Shown: positions 37,069 through 47,212 of the stretch, in pieces
Layout: every line of letters starts with the position of its first letter
Position numbering within the stretch: the stretch's first letter is position 1
Assembly (NCBI GenBank): GCA_019075865.1
Contig: JAGXAN010000003.1
Span: forward strand, 352,109-416,108
Length of the DNA: 64,000 bases
Direction: 5' to 3'
From: Hyphomicrobiales bacterium
Lineage (GTDB): Bacteria > Pseudomonadota > Alphaproteobacteria > Rhizobiales > Beijerinckiaceae
Translations under genes and position numbers: made by a program
Notes under the pieces: generated by a model
What the model was told of the DNA's origin: nothing
Database searches by the model: none
Seen by the model: the letters and a program-made list of their open reading frames with translations, nothing else

Positions 37069-38150
37069 AGCCGGTATTACTGGCCGCGGGCGGCACGGGC
37101 GGGCATTTGTTTCCGGCGCAGGCTTTGGCCGAGGTGCTGCGTGCACGCGGCATAGAGGTGCAACTGGTTACCGATACGCGTGCGCAAAAATACAGCGGCG
37201 CATTTCCGGCCTCTAAAATTCACGCGGTGCCGTCGGCAACGCCGACTGGCGGCGGGGTGATGGGCAAGGCCTGGGCGGCACTGGTGCTGGCGCGTGGCGT
37301 GCTGGCAGCGCGCGTGCTGATCCGCGAGGTTCAACCCTCCGTCGTTGTCGGCTTTGGCGGTTATCCGACCGTGCCGCCGCTTCTGGCCGCGAGCCAGTTG
37401 AAAGTGCCATGCCTGTTGCACGAGCAAAACGCCGTGATGGGCCGGGCCAACCGGTTTCTCGCCCGGCGTGTTGGGGCCATTGGCACCGGCTTTGCCACGC
37501 TCAACGGCGTCGATGCTTCCATCAGGGCCAAGGCGGTCGATGTTGGCAACCCGGTGCGCCCCAGCGTGATTGCGGCTGCGGCCGTGCCCTATCCCGCGTT
37601 TGAGGGCCGCTTGAAAGTGCTGGTCACCGGCGGCTCGCAAGGCGCCAAGGTGATGTCGGATATCGTGCCGGCAGCCATGCAGGCATTAGGCGCGCAGGTC
37701 TGCCAGAAAATCGAACTGGTGCAGCAGGCGCGCGGCGAGGATGTGGCGCGGGTTGAAGCCATTTATGCGCAACTGGGCCTGAGCGCAAAAGTGCAGCCGT
37801 TTTTTGACGATTTGCCGGGTCAGATGGCGCAGGCGCATCTGGTGATTGCGCGTTCGGGCGCGTCCACCGTCTCGGAACTGGCGGTGATCGGGCGACCGGC
37901 GATTCTGGTGCCGTTTCCATTTGCTCTGGATCAGGACCAGGCGGCCAATGCCGCCGAGATGGCGCAAAACGGCGCGGTGGAAGTGGTGAAACAGGTTGAT
38001 TTTACAGCACAATTTTTGAAAGAAGCTTTGCTGAAGGCGCTGGCAAACCCGGAAGATTTGCAAAATCGCGCTCGCGCTGCCAAAAAGGCGGGCCGACCGG
38101 ATGCAGCCGAAAAACTCGCGGATTTGGTGCTGCGCGTGGCGCAGGGATAA
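37065..38150 (+). CDS. murG: UDP-GlcNAc:lipid I GlcNAc transferase
   Basis: Converts lipid I to lipid II on the cytoplasmic face. 361 residues in two Rossmann domains: LLAAGGTGGHLFPAQALAE (G loop 1), VVGFGGYPTVPPLLAA, LHEQNAVMGRANRFLA, VLVTGGSQGAKVMSD, and IARSGASTVSELAVIGRPAILVPFPFALDQDQAANA holding the UDP-GlcNAc ribose and diphosphate contacts. GT28 family, complete. Confidence 0.98.
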   Translation: MKPVLLAAGGTGGHLFPAQALAEVLRARGIEVQLVTDTRAQKYSGAFPASKIHAVPSATPTGGGVMGKAWAALVLARGVLAARVLIREVQPSVVVGFGGYPTVPPLLAASQLKVPCLLHEQNAVMGRANRFLARRVGAIGTGFATLNGVDASIRAKAVDVGNPVRPSVIAAAAVPYPAFEGRLKVLVTGGSQGAKVMSDIVPAAMQALGAQVCQKIELVQQARGEDVARVEAIYAQLGLSAKVQPFFDDLPGQMAQAHLVIARSGASTVSELAVIGRPAILVPFPFALDQDQAANAAEMAQNGAVEVVKQVDFTAQFLKEALLKALANPEDLQNRARAAKKAGRPDAAEKLADLVLRVAQG

Positions 38151-38165
38151 GGTTTGGAGACTTAA

Positions 38166-39572
38166 ATGAAATTGCCGCAGGAACTGGGTGCCATCCATTT
38201 TGTCGGGATTGGCGGCATCGGCATGTCTGGAATTGCCGAAGTATTGCTCAATCTGGGCTATCAGGTGCAGGGCTCGGATGCTGCCGAGAGCGCCAATGTC
38301 AAGCGCTTGCGCGAAAAGGGCGCGAAAGTGTTCATTGGGCATCGCCTCGAAAATCTCGGGGAAGCGGCGGTTGTGGTGGTGTCGACCGCCATCCGGCGGG
38401 ACAATCCCGAGTTGCAGGGGGCGCGCGAAAAGCGGTTGCCGGTGGTGCGGCGCGCCGAAATGCTGGCGGAATTGATGCGGCTGCGCCAATGCGTGGCGAT
38501 TGCCGGCACGCATGGCAAAACCACGACGACCTCGCTGGTCGCAGCCATGCTCGATGCAGGCGGATTTGACCCCACCGTCATCAATGGCGGCATTATCAAC
38601 GCCTATGGCACCAATGCCCGGCTTGGCGCAGGTGACTGGATGGTGGTGGAGGCGGACGAGAGTGACGGCACTTTCCTCAAGCTGCCCGCCGATGTTGCGG
38701 TTATCACCAATATTGACCCCGAGCATCTCGATCATTTCAAGACGTTTGACGCGATCAAGGAAGCGTTTCGCAGTTTTGTGGAAAACCTGCCTTTCTATGG
38801 CTTTGCCGTCATGTGTCTTGACCATCCGACGGTGCAGGAACTGGTGGGCAAGGTCGAAGATCGCCGGGTCGTGACTTACGGCGAAAATCCGCAAGCCGAT
38901 GTTCGTCTGCTCGGCATAGACCTCACGGGTGGCGTGTCGAAATTTTCGGTTCTGGTGCGCGACCGCAAATCCGGGGCGGAAATCACTATTGACAACCTGA
39001 TGATGCCGATGCCCGGCCATCACAACGCGCTCAATGCCACGGCCGCAATTGCGGTGGCCCATGAACTGGGCATGACCCCGCAAAACATCCGTGCGGCCCT
39101 TGCCGGGTTTGGCGGCGTCAAGCGCCGCTTCACCCGCACAGGTGAATGGAATGGCGCGCAGATATTTGATGATTACGGCCACCATCCGGTGGAGATTGCC
39201 GCCGTGCTGCGTGCCGCCCGCGCCTCGACCAAGGGGCAGGTGATCGCCGTGGTGCAACCGCATCGCTACAGCCGCCTGCAAGCGCTGTTTGACCAGTTTG
39301 CGACCTGCTTCAATGATGCGGATGCCGTGATCGTCGCCGATGTCTATTCGGCAGGTGAGGCGCCCATCGAGGGGGCAGACCGCGATGCGTTGGTCAATGC
39401 GATCAAGGCACACGGCCATCGTCAAGTGCTCAGCCTTTCGCGCCCCGAGGATCTTGCGCCGCTGGTGCGCTCGCTGGCCCGGCCGGATGATTATGTTGTG
39501 TGCCTTGGGGCTGGCAATATCACGCAATGGGCCAATGCCTTGCCGGCACAACTTGCGCAGGCGGCTACATGA
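38166..39572 (+). CDS. murC: UDP-N-acetylmuramate--L-alanine ligase
   Basis: First of the stem-peptide ligases. 468 residues: [45 protein letters not shown] loop [62 protein letters not shown], and [17 protein letters not shown]. Ends in an ATGA overlap with murB, coupling two adjacent pathway steps. Confidence 0.97.
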   Translation: MKLPQELGAIHFVGIGGIGMSGIAEVLLNLGYQVQGSDAAESANVKRLREKGAKVFIGHRLENLGEAAVVVVSTAIRRDNPELQGAREKRLPVVRRAEMLAELMRLRQCVAIAGTHGKTTTTSLVAAMLDAGGFDPTVINGGIINAYGTNARLGAGDWMVVEADESDGTFLKLPADVAVITNIDPEHLDHFKTFDAIKEAFRSFVENLPFYGFAVMCLDHPTVQELVGKVEDRRVVTYGENPQADVRLLGIDLTGGVSKFSVLVRDRKSGAEITIDNLMMPMPGHHNALNATAAIAVAHELGMTPQNIRAALAGFGGVKRRFTRTGEWNGAQIFDDYGHHPVEIAAVLRAARASTKGQVIAVVQPHRYSRLQALFDQFATCFNDADAVIVADVYSAGEAPIEGADRDALVNAIKAHGHRQVLSLSRPEDLAPLVRSLARPDDYVVCLGAGNITQWANALPAQLAQAAT

Positions 39573-40489
39573 GCTTTGCAGATATCACGGGGGCGTTGCG
39601 GGCGCTGATGCCGGGGCTGCGCGGCACGCTGGTGGCCAATCAGCCGCTGGCGCAGACGACGTGGTTCCGGGTCGGTGGCCCGGCGCAGGTGATGTTCTCA
39701 CCGGCGGATGCGGATGATCTGGGGTTGTTTCTGGCGCATCTGCCAAGTGAAATCCCGGTGCAGGTCATCGGCCTTGCCTCGAACATGATCGTGCGTGACG
39801 GCGGCATTGCCGGCGTGGTCATCCGGCTCGGTGCGCGGGCTTTCGGGGCAATCGAGATATTGCCGGGCCAGCGCGTTCTGGCGGGCACGGCCGCCCCCGA
39901 CATGCGGGTCGCCAAGGCGGCAGGCGAGGCGGGCATTGCCGGGTTGGCTTTCTATCGTGGCATTCCCGGCGCGATTGGCGGTGCCTTGCGGATGAATGCG
40001 GGCGCGCATGGCGGCGAGACCAAGGATGTGCTGATCGAGGCCTATGGCTATACGCGGCAGGGGGAACGCAAGGTTTTCAGCCTGCAGGATATGGGTTTCT
40101 CCTACCGCCATGCGCAGGCCCCTGAAGACGTGATTTTTACCGGTGCGCTGTTTCAGGGCAGGGTGGGGGATCCTGTTGAGATACAGGGCGAAATGGATCG
40201 CATAACCGCGGCGCGCGAAGCGGCCCAACCCATTCGCGAAAAGACCGGCGGTTCTACATTCAAGAACCCGCCGGGTGGCAAGGCGTGGCAATTGATTGAT
40301 GCTGCCGGTTGCCGCGGCCTGACGCTGGGCGGCGCGCAGGTGAGCGAGATGCATTGTAATTTTCTGATCAATCGCGCCAATGCCAGCGCCGCCGATGTTG
40401 AGGCGCTGGGCGAAGAAGTGCGCAAAAGGGTTTTTGCCCATTCAGGATTCAAGCTGGAATGGGAAATCAAGCGCGTCGGCGTGGTGTGA
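39569..40489 (+). CDS. murB: UDP-N-acetylenolpyruvoylglucosamine reductase
   Basis: FAD enzyme that reduces UDP-GlcNAc-enolpyruvate to UDP-MurNAc with NADPH. The ATG at 39569 overlaps the murC stop and gives 306 residues; the longer frame from 39500 lies inside murC. Seen: [91 protein letters not shown], and [19 protein letters not shown]. Complete. MurA is not in the window. Confidence 0.97.
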   Translation: MSFADITGALRALMPGLRGTLVANQPLAQTTWFRVGGPAQVMFSPADADDLGLFLAHLPSEIPVQVIGLASNMIVRDGGIAGVVIRLGARAFGAIEILPGQRVLAGTAAPDMRVAKAAGEAGIAGLAFYRGIPGAIGGALRMNAGAHGGETKDVLIEAYGYTRQGERKVFSLQDMGFSYRHAQAPEDVIFTGALFQGRVGDPVEIQGEMDRITAAREAAQPIREKTGGSTFKNPPGGKAWQLIDAAGCRGLTLGGAQVSEMHCNFLINRANASAADVEALGEEVRKRVFAHSGFKLEWEIKRVGVV

Positions 40490-40600
40490 TGGCGTCTGCG
40501 GGTCTGTCCCGCGTGATGACCTTTGATTTCATCTGAAGCCTGCCAATCAAGCTGGCCAATGTTTTGGCCGGGAACTCAATCTAAACTGGAACTTCAAGTC

Positions 40601-41524
40601 ATGGCTCAACATATTGCGGTTTTAATGGGCGGTCTTTCCGCCGAGCGTGAGGTTTCGTTGAACTCGGGGGCGGCTTGCGCCAAGGCGCTGGAGAGCGTCG
40701 GCTACAGGGTAACGCCGGTGGATGCGGGCCATGACCTGGCGCAGGTGCTGGCAGCGCTGAAGCCCGATGTAGCCTTCAATGCGTTGCACGGACGGTATGG
40801 CGAAGATGGCGTCGTCCAGGGCATACTGGAAATGCTGCGCATTCCTTATACGCATTCGGGCGTGCTCGCCTCTGCGCTCGCCATGCAAAAAGACCGTGCC
40901 AAGGATGTGATGAAAGCCGCCGGGATCCCCGTGGCGCATGGGGTGACGGTTTCGCGGTTCGAGGCGGCAAAGTCGCATGTTCTGCCACCGCCCTACGTGA
41001 TCAAGCCGGTAGCCGAAGGCTCGTCGGTGGGGGTATTCATCGTCAAGGCGGATCAGGCGCATCCGCCGCAGGAATTGACCCGCCCCGACTGGCCCTATGC
41101 CGAAAAAATGCTGGTCGAGGCTTTCGTCGCCGGGCGCGAACTCACCTGCGCGGTGATGGGTGACAAAGCGCTGGGCGTGATCGACATTCGTGCCACGGAC
41201 GGCGGTTGGTATGATTATGACGCAAAATATGCCAAGGGCGGATCAATTCACGTTTTGCCGGCTAAAATTAAACCAAATATTTACCAAAGGATTCAAGAGT
41301 TGGCATTGGGTGCGCATAAGGCGCTCGGGTGTCGCGGCGTTAGCCGTGCTGACTTTCGATACGATGATTTGCCCGGTGGAACCGGTGAATTGATCGTCAT
41401 GGAAGTTAACACGCAGCCAGGGATGACTGAGACCTCGCTCGTCCCGGAACTCGCGGCATATGCCGGACTTTCTTTTGGTGAGTTGGTTAAATGGATGGTG
41501 GAGGACGCTTCTCTGGATCGCTGA
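40601..41524 (+). CDS. ddl: D-alanine--D-alanine ligase
   Basis: ATP-grasp ligase that makes D-Ala-D-Ala for MurF. The ATG at 40601 gives 307 residues starting AQHIAVLMGGLSAEREVSLNSG; the frame from 40523 is an unlikely extension. Seen: FNALHGRYGEDGVVQG, YTHSGVLASALAMQKDRAKDV, PYVIKPVAEGSSVGVF, SRADFRYDD, and VMEVNTQPGMTETSLVPELAAYAG. A DdlB-type enzyme, in its usual place between murB and ftsQ. Confidence 0.97.
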   Translation: MAQHIAVLMGGLSAEREVSLNSGAACAKALESVGYRVTPVDAGHDLAQVLAALKPDVAFNALHGRYGEDGVVQGILEMLRIPYTHSGVLASALAMQKDRAKDVMKAAGIPVAHGVTVSRFEAAKSHVLPPPYVIKPVAEGSSVGVFIVKADQAHPPQELTRPDWPYAEKMLVEAFVAGRELTCAVMGDKALGVIDIRATDGGWYDYDAKYAKGGSIHVLPAKIKPNIYQRIQELALGAHKALGCRGVSRADFRYDDLPGGTGELIVMEVNTQPGMTETSLVPELAAYAGLSFGELVKWMVEDASLDR

Positions 41525-42525
41525 ACGGGGTAACCCCCGGCGCAGCCATGCCTGCCTGGCACGCGGATGCCTTTGCGCCGCCATCGCTGGCCGCCAGCGC
41601 CAGAAACGTGGCGGTTGCCGCCGGTCGGGCATTGACGCCGACCAGGCCTGCCCCCCTGCCCAGCCATTTGCGCAACCGTCGGCCAGTGGCAAAGGGCCAG
41701 AAATGGCTGCAACTGGCGCATCATTTTTCAAAGCCCGGCGTGGGTCTGGCGATGGCGCTGCTGCTGCTGGGTGTGGTCGGCGGCGCGGGATTTGTGCAGA
41801 GCGGCAAATATGCGGCTTTTGCGGCCGAAAACGGCTCAATTGGCGATATTGTCGCCCGCTCCATCGGCCTTGGCATTACCGCCGTTATTGTTACCACCGA
41901 CAATGGCACATCGGGCAGTCAATTGCTGCCGGTGACCGGTATCAACAAAAATTCGTCGTTGTTGTTCCTCAATGCGGGTTCCGTGCGCGACCGCCTGATG
42001 GCGCAGCCCCTGGTGCAGCAGGCGAGCGTGCGCAAACTCTATCCCGACCGTCTGGTGATTGACGTCATCGAACGCAAGCCCTTTGCCATCTGGCAGAAAG
42101 ACGGCAAGCTTTCGATCGTCAGTGCCGATGGCACGCCGATCAGCACCATGGACAATGACCGTTTCGCCATGCTGCCGTTTGTGGTGGGCGAGGGGGCCAA
42201 TCTGCAAATCCAGAAATACAGCCAGCTTCTGGCGGCTGCCGGGAATTTGAAAAGCCGCATCCGCTCCGGGATACTGGTCAGCGAGCGGCGCTGGGACCTC
42301 AAGATGACCAATGGCGTCGACATTCGCCTGCCGGAGAAGCACCCCGAGCGTGCGTTGCAGGAATTGGCGAGATTGGAACAATCATCGCAAGTATTGGAAA
42401 AAGACGTGATTTCCCTGGATTTCCGGGTGCCGGACCGCATGATTGCCCGCCTGAGCGAAGGTGCGGCGGATGCACGGCGCGCGCAATTGGCCAAAAAAAC
42501 CAAACATAAAGTGGGGACGACATGA
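41491..42525 (+). CDS. ftsQ: Cell division protein FtsQ
   Basis: Divisome protein that links cytoplasmic and periplasmic parts through FtsB and FtsL. 344 residues from the ATG at 41491, which overlaps the ddl end by 34 bases and has GGTGAG eight bases upstream; an ATG at 41548 is the alternative. The order is a Pro/Ala-rich cytoplasmic tail, one membrane helix (GVGLAMALLLLGVVGGAGFV), a POTRA domain (from about TGINKNSSLLFLNAGSV to VIERKPFAIWQKDGK), and a beta domain ending in ISLDFRVPDRMIARLSEGAA. Ends in an ATGA overlap with ftsA. Confidence 0.92.
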   Translation: MDGGGRFSGSLNGVTPGAAMPAWHADAFAPPSLAASARNVAVAAGRALTPTRPAPLPSHLRNRRPVAKGQKWLQLAHHFSKPGVGLAMALLLLGVVGGAGFVQSGKYAAFAAENGSIGDIVARSIGLGITAVIVTTDNGTSGSQLLPVTGINKNSSLLFLNAGSVRDRLMAQPLVQQASVRKLYPDRLVIDVIERKPFAIWQKDGKLSIVSADGTPISTMDNDRFAMLPFVVGEGANLQIQKYSQLLAAAGNLKSRIRSGILVSERRWDLKMTNGVDIRLPEKHPERALQELARLEQSSQVLEKDVISLDFRVPDRMIARLSEGAADARRAQLAKKTKHKVGTT

Positions 42526-43838
42526 CGATCACCACACTGCTGCCACGGATGAAGCCGCTGGCGTCCCGCAAAAGCGCGATATTGTCGGTGCTGGACATTG
42601 GCACCTCCAAGGTCGTTTGCCTGGTGGCGCGCCTGCAACCCGTCGCCAGTTCTGAAATGCTGCGGGGACGCACCCATCAATGCCGGATTCTGGGTATTGG
42701 TCACCAGCGCTCACGTGGCCTGAAAGGCGGCGTCATCATTGATATGGTTGAGGCGGAAAACGCCATCCGCCAGGCCGTAGATGCGGCCGAGCGCATGGCC
42801 GGCGTGCAGGTGGAGGGCGTTATCGTCAATGCCACCGGCGGGCGGCTGTCCTCGCAATTGTTCCATGCCCAGACCGAATTGCCCAAGCGGGCGGTGAGCG
42901 ATGCCGACCTGCAGCGCGTATTGCATGCCGCCACCGCTTACAGCGACCAACCGGGGCGCTCGGTGCTGCATTCGCTGCCCAGCGGCTTCTCGCTGGATGA
43001 AGCCCGCGACATTCGCGATCCCAAAGGCATGATCGGCGAGAAACTGGGGGCTGACCTGAACGTGGTGACCTCGGATTCCGTGGCCATGCGCAATCTGATG
43101 CTGGCGGTGGAGCGCTGCCATCTGCGGATTGAAGCGATTGTGGCGACGCCATATGCGGCTGGATTGTCCGTGCTTGTCGATGATGAAGCCGAACTGGGAA
43201 CGGCTCTGATCGACATGGGCGCTGGAACAACGTCGATTGGTCTGTTCCGCCATGGGCATCTGATGCATGTCGATGCGGTGGCCGTCGGTGGCAACCACGT
43301 CACCATGGATATTGCCCGCGGGCTCAACACCCGGATTGTCGATGCCGAGCGTCTCAAGACGCTTTATGGCAGTGCCATCAGCGCGCCGTCAGATGAGCGC
43401 GAGAGCATTGCCGTGACGCAGGTGGGTGAGGATTCGCAGGAAGCCAACCATTTGCCGCGCGCCCAATTGACGCGGATTATCAACCCGCGGGTCGAAGAAA
43501 TTCTGGAACTGGTGCGGGACCGTTTGAAGAAGGCGCATTTCTCCGCCGAAGCCGGTGGCAGGATTGTGCTTACAGGCGGTGCAAGCCAATTGACGGGTAT
43601 GGGCGAAATTGCGAGACGTGTGTTGTCGCCACAGATTCGAATCGGTCGGCCCCTGGGCATTCAGGGGTTGCCGGAATCAGCTAAAAGCCCGGCCTTTTCG
43701 GCAGCTTTGGGTCTGATGATCTATCCGCAAGTTGCGGGGATAGAGCATTTTGAGGCGCGTCGCGGAGGAGATTTTGCAGCGACAGGTACGGACGGTTACA
43801 TGTCCCGGGTTGGGCGGTGGCTGAAGGAAAGTTTTTAG
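42522..43838 (+). CDS. ftsA: Cell division protein FtsA
   Basis: Actin-like ATPase that tethers FtsZ to the membrane. 438 residues: phosphate-1 loop LDIGTSKVVCLVARL, the 1C domain with VEGVIVNATGGRLSSQ, phosphate-2 DMGAGTTSIGLFRHG, and the adenosine motif VLTGGASQLTGMGEIA. It ends with an amphipathic basic segment (MSRVGRWLKESF), the membrane-targeting helix. ftsZ follows after 109 bp. Confidence 0.97.
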   Translation: MTITTLLPRMKPLASRKSAILSVLDIGTSKVVCLVARLQPVASSEMLRGRTHQCRILGIGHQRSRGLKGGVIIDMVEAENAIRQAVDAAERMAGVQVEGVIVNATGGRLSSQLFHAQTELPKRAVSDADLQRVLHAATAYSDQPGRSVLHSLPSGFSLDEARDIRDPKGMIGEKLGADLNVVTSDSVAMRNLMLAVERCHLRIEAIVATPYAAGLSVLVDDEAELGTALIDMGAGTTSIGLFRHGHLMHVDAVAVGGNHVTMDIARGLNTRIVDAERLKTLYGSAISAPSDERESIAVTQVGEDSQEANHLPRAQLTRIINPRVEEILELVRDRLKKAHFSAEAGGRIVLTGGASQLTGMGEIARRVLSPQIRIGRPLGIQGLPESAKSPAFSAALGLMIYPQVAGIEHFEARRGGDFAATGTDGYMSRVGRWLKESF

Positions 43839-43947
43839 GTAATCGAAAAATCAGGAGTGGAGCAGCGGCCATTTCGAGTTTTTCAAAAGCAAGCATGAAT
43901 TCAAATCCGGATGGACCGAAAGCCATCCAAATTATGAGAGGCCACCA

Positions 43948-45672
43948 ATGACAATCAATCTGCAAGCTCCCGAACTGCGTGAACTGAAGCCCCGTATCAT
44001 GGTATGTGGCGTTGGCGGCGCGGGTGGCAATGCCGTCAACAACATGATCGAATCCGGATTGGTTGGCGTCGACTTTATCGTCGCCAACACCGATGCGCAG
44101 GCCCTGACCAAATCCAAGGCTGAACGCATCATCCAGATGGGCCTGCAAGTGACCGAGGGTCTGGGCGCGGGCTCCAAGCCGGAAATTGGCCATGCGGCGG
44201 CAGAAGAAGCCATGGGCGAAGTGCGCGACCATCTGGCAGGCGCACACATGGTGTTTGTCACGGCGGGCATGGGCGGCGGAACCGGCACCGGTGCAGCGCC
44301 AGTGATCGCGCGGATTGCACGCGACATGGGCATTTTGACGGTGGGTGTTGTAACCAAGCCATTCCAGTTTGAAGGCCAGCGGCGTATGCGCGTGGCCGAA
44401 GCCGGTATCGCCGAATTGCAGAAGTCGGTGGATACGCTGATTGTTATCCCGAACCAGAACCTGTTCCGGGTTGCCAATGAAAAGACCACGTTTGCCGACG
44501 CATTCGCGATGGCCGACCAGGTGCTGTATTCGGGCGTGGCCTGCATCACCGACCTGATGGTCAAAGAGGGCCTGATCAATCTCGATTTTGCGGACGTTCG
44601 CGCCACGATGCGTGAGATGGGCAAAGCCATGATGGGCACGGGCGAGGCTACCGGTGACAACCGCGCCATTCTCGCGGCAGAAGCGGCCATTGCCAATCCC
44701 TTGCTCGACGAAGTGTCGATGAAGGGCGCGCGCGGTTTGCTGATCTCGATTACCGGCGGCAATGATCTCACCCTTTACGAAGTAGATGAAGCCGCGAGCC
44801 GCATCCGTCAGGAAGTGGACGAAGACGCCAATATCATTCTGGGCGCAACCTTTGATGCCAGCCTCGATGGAATCGTGCGTGTCTCGGTCGTGGCCACCGG
44901 CATCGACGTTGCCATGCCCATGCAAAATGACGGCGGCATGCACGCCAGCATCGCGGAAGCGGCGCAGCGTCTGCGGGCGCAAGTTGCCGCACGGGCCAGC
45001 GAGCCTGTTTTGCAGGTTCCGGCACCCGCACCCCTGCCTGCCCCACAGCCCGTTGCCGCTCCGGTGATTGAGCCCGTGCAGGTAATGGCACCAGCACCGG
45101 TTGCCGAGCCTGTCGCCGAATATACCCCGGTTGAAGTTCCGGCTCCGGCGCCGCAAGCCCATGCCGTGTATGTGCAGCCGGTCGCGCCGCGCCCGGTGGT
45201 GAATGTGGCACCGCAATACCAGCCGGCGCCGCAGCCCGAACCGCAAATGCGCGCGCCCGCCGCCAACTTCATTCCGCCCGCGCCTGAGCAGATGACGGTT
45301 CGCGCCCAGCGCCTGCCAAGCTATGAAGACCTGCCATTGCCGGGACAGGCGCAGCTTCGCGCCCAGCGCGGCGAACCGGCTCCGGCACAGGCTGCGGAGA
45401 GCAAGCGTCGCTCGCTGCTTGACCGCTTGGCCAATTTTGGCCTTGGCCGCAACGAGACGGCACCGGCGCAACAGCGTGTTGCAACCCCAGTGCAGGCACC
45501 GCGCCAGGCTATTTCGCAGGGCGTCGATCCACGCCGCCCGGTGGTGCAGAATACGCCGCGTGCGGGGCAGGTGCCTTTGGACGTGCATGGTCGCCAAGCG
45601 CCCTCCATGCCGCGCATCAGCGAAGAAGATGACAGTGAGATTCCAGCCTTCCTGCGCCGCCAGGCTCTGTAA
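43948..45672 (+). CDS. ftsZ: Cell division protein FtsZ
   Basis: Tubulin-like GTPase that forms the Z-ring. 574 residues. Seen: [16 protein letters not shown], the tubulin signature [13 protein letters not shown], the PNQNLFRV segment, the T7 loop [11 protein letters not shown] with catalytic aspartates, and ATGIDVAMP at the end of the globular part. A long Pro/Ala/Val-rich linker (about residues 350-540) follows, then the conserved C-terminal peptide EIPAFLRRQ that binds FtsA. The long linker is typical of Rhizobiales-type FtsZ. GAGG precedes the ATG and a terminator follows. Confidence 0.98.
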   Translation: MTINLQAPELRELKPRIMVCGVGGAGGNAVNNMIESGLVGVDFIVANTDAQALTKSKAERIIQMGLQVTEGLGAGSKPEIGHAAAEEAMGEVRDHLAGAHMVFVTAGMGGGTGTGAAPVIARIARDMGILTVGVVTKPFQFEGQRRMRVAEAGIAELQKSVDTLIVIPNQNLFRVANEKTTFADAFAMADQVLYSGVACITDLMVKEGLINLDFADVRATMREMGKAMMGTGEATGDNRAILAAEAAIANPLLDEVSMKGARGLLISITGGNDLTLYEVDEAASRIRQEVDEDANIILGATFDASLDGIVRVSVVATGIDVAMPMQNDGGMHASIAEAAQRLRAQVAARASEPVLQVPAPAPLPAPQPVAAPVIEPVQVMAPAPVAEPVAEYTPVEVPAPAPQAHAVYVQPVAPRPVVNVAPQYQPAPQPEPQMRAPAANFIPPAPEQMTVRAQRLPSYEDLPLPGQAQLRAQRGEPAPAQAAESKRRSLLDRLANFGLGRNETAPAQQRVATPVQAPRQAISQGVDPRRPVVQNTPRAGQVPLDVHGRQAPSMPRISEEDDSEIPAFLRRQAL

Positions 45673-45698
45673 TATCCGCGTTCATGCACTTGAATTTC

Positions 45699-45736
45699 AG
45701 GCCCGTCGATGTCAAAATCGGCGGGCCTAATTTATT
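45699..45736 (+). terminator. Rho-independent terminator after ftsZ
   Basis: AGGCCCGTCGAT (45699-45710) pairs with ATCGGCGGGCCT (45717-45728), a 12-bp stem with one G.T pair and a six-base loop, followed by AATTTATT. It ends the main dcw transcript, so lpxC likely has its own promoter in 45737-45955. Confidence 0.8.
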
Positions 45737-45955
45737 GATTCCTAAGGTTTTTAGTGGATATACGTGAAACGTGATCCGGCGTTTCCCGATTGTAACAGAT
45801 CGTAAGAAACATTGATTAGGAACTCTTGTCCGTCTGACTTAAAATTTACCTCGTCAGACCTTGATTCGAAGCGTGATATTTCGCTACCGAATCTGAAGAT
45901 CAGATATGAGCCGAGCGCAGATCCTGCGTTTTGGGGCCGGTTTTGGAGTTATCGT

Positions 45956-46930
45956 ATGCGCTATGGCAACCAGACGACCTTGCGGTCTTGGGCCGTGTTG
46001 GACGGGTTCGGGGTACATAGTAATTCTCCAGTAAAGTTGACCTTGTCGCCTTCCGAAGCCGGGAGCGGGATTACCTTCCTGCGCACGGGGCTGGAAGGTG
46101 GGCATGAGCGCCTGATCGCGGCCAACTGGGGCCAGGTTTCGGCAACCCAATTGTGTACGGCGCTGGGCGATGGTGCGGCAGGCGGCGTGCAGACGGTCGA
46201 GCATTTGATGGCGGCGATTTCCGGCCTCGGCATCGACAATGTGCAGGTGGAGATCGACGGGCCGGAAGTGCCGATCATGGATGGCTCCGCCCATGATTTT
46301 GTAGAGGCGATTGATAGCGTCGGGATCGAGACGCTGGATGCGCCTCGCCGTTATCTGAAGATTTTGAAAACCGTGCGCGTGTCGCATGGCGATGCCTATT
46401 CCGAATTGCGCCCGGCGACGCGCGGGTTCAAGCTGGATGTCGAGATTGATTTTTCCGAAGCGATCATTGGTCGCCAGCGCTACCGCCTTGATTTGGAACC
46501 GGGCCGCTTCCGCAAGGAAATATCGCGGGCCCGCACGTTCGGTTTTGTCAGCGATGTCAAGCGTTTGTGGCAGGCTGGCTTTGCTCTTGGTTCGTCGCTG
46601 GAAAACAGCGTGGCGCTGGAAGATGGCCGTATCCTGAACCCGGAAGGGTTGCGTTACGCGGATGAATTCGCCCGGCACAAGACGCTGGATGCGGTGGGGG
46701 ATCTGGCTTTGGCCGGGGCGCCGATCATTGGTGCCTATTCGTCCTATCGCGGGGGGCACCGGATGAATTTTGCGGTGCTGGAAGCGCTGTTTGCTGACCC
46801 GGATGCTTATGCCTATGTTCAGGATTCCAGCCGCACGCAGGAGAATGCGCGGCGGGACAGTCTCAATGCCTTTGGGCAGGCGGATGTTGGTCTGGCCGGC
46901 ATCCCGGCCTTTTCACCGAAAATGAAATAA
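45956..46930 (+). CDS. lpxC: UDP-3-O-acyl-N-acetylglucosamine deacetylase
   Basis: Zinc amidase for the committed step of lipid A synthesis. The ATG at 45956, with GGAG seven bases upstream, gives 324 residues; the open frame from 45812 is not conserved-looking. Seen: VLDGFGVHSNSPVKLTL, the zinc His in VEHLMAAISGLGIDN, DGPEVPIMDGSAHDFVEAI, SRARTFGFVSDVKRL, and RHKTLDAVGDLALAGAPI with the remaining His and Asp ligands. The link to ftsZ is conserved in Proteobacteria and coordinates envelope growth with division. Confidence 0.97.
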   Translation: MRYGNQTTLRSWAVLDGFGVHSNSPVKLTLSPSEAGSGITFLRTGLEGGHERLIAANWGQVSATQLCTALGDGAAGGVQTVEHLMAAISGLGIDNVQVEIDGPEVPIMDGSAHDFVEAIDSVGIETLDAPRRYLKILKTVRVSHGDAYSELRPATRGFKLDVEIDFSEAIIGRQRYRLDLEPGRFRKEISRARTFGFVSDVKRLWQAGFALGSSLENSVALEDGRILNPEGLRYADEFARHKTLDAVGDLALAGAPIIGAYSSYRGGHRMNFAVLEALFADPDAYAYVQDSSRTQENARRDSLNAFGQADVGLAGIPAFSPKMK

Positions 46931-47212
46931 ACGTCTCCAATGGTTCGCCCTTGAAATAGCAGGGTTTTTGACTGCGGTATTTTGGTGACAGTGCCCGCGA
47001 TAATGCGCCTGATAACGAAAAAGCAGCTATAGCGCGCGCCTGCATCACATTCAGGGCGCATTTTATGATGATTTTGAGGGATAGCCCTGCCCGGTAAATC
47101 TGTGGTAGGGAAGGAAACAAATGCGTAGGCAATGCTGATTGTCCGCGTGTGATCGATTGTCCGGGCTTCCCGTGGAGGCCCTGGCACTCCAGCTTTGGAT
47201 GAGTTGACCCGC

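Noticed and set aside
37686..39551. 621-codon minus-strand frame across murG and murC
   Set aside because: Same antisense effect; no start site or motif, and the plus-strand genes are certain.
43681..45597. 638-codon open frame on the minus strand across ftsZ
   Set aside because: Its peptide is His/Arg/Gly-rich with no domain, and it mirrors ftsZ codons. GC-rich genes commonly leave long antisense frames.
45812..45955. 48-codon N-terminal extension of LpxC
   Set aside because: LpxC homologues start near the ATG at 45956, which has its own GGAG site.
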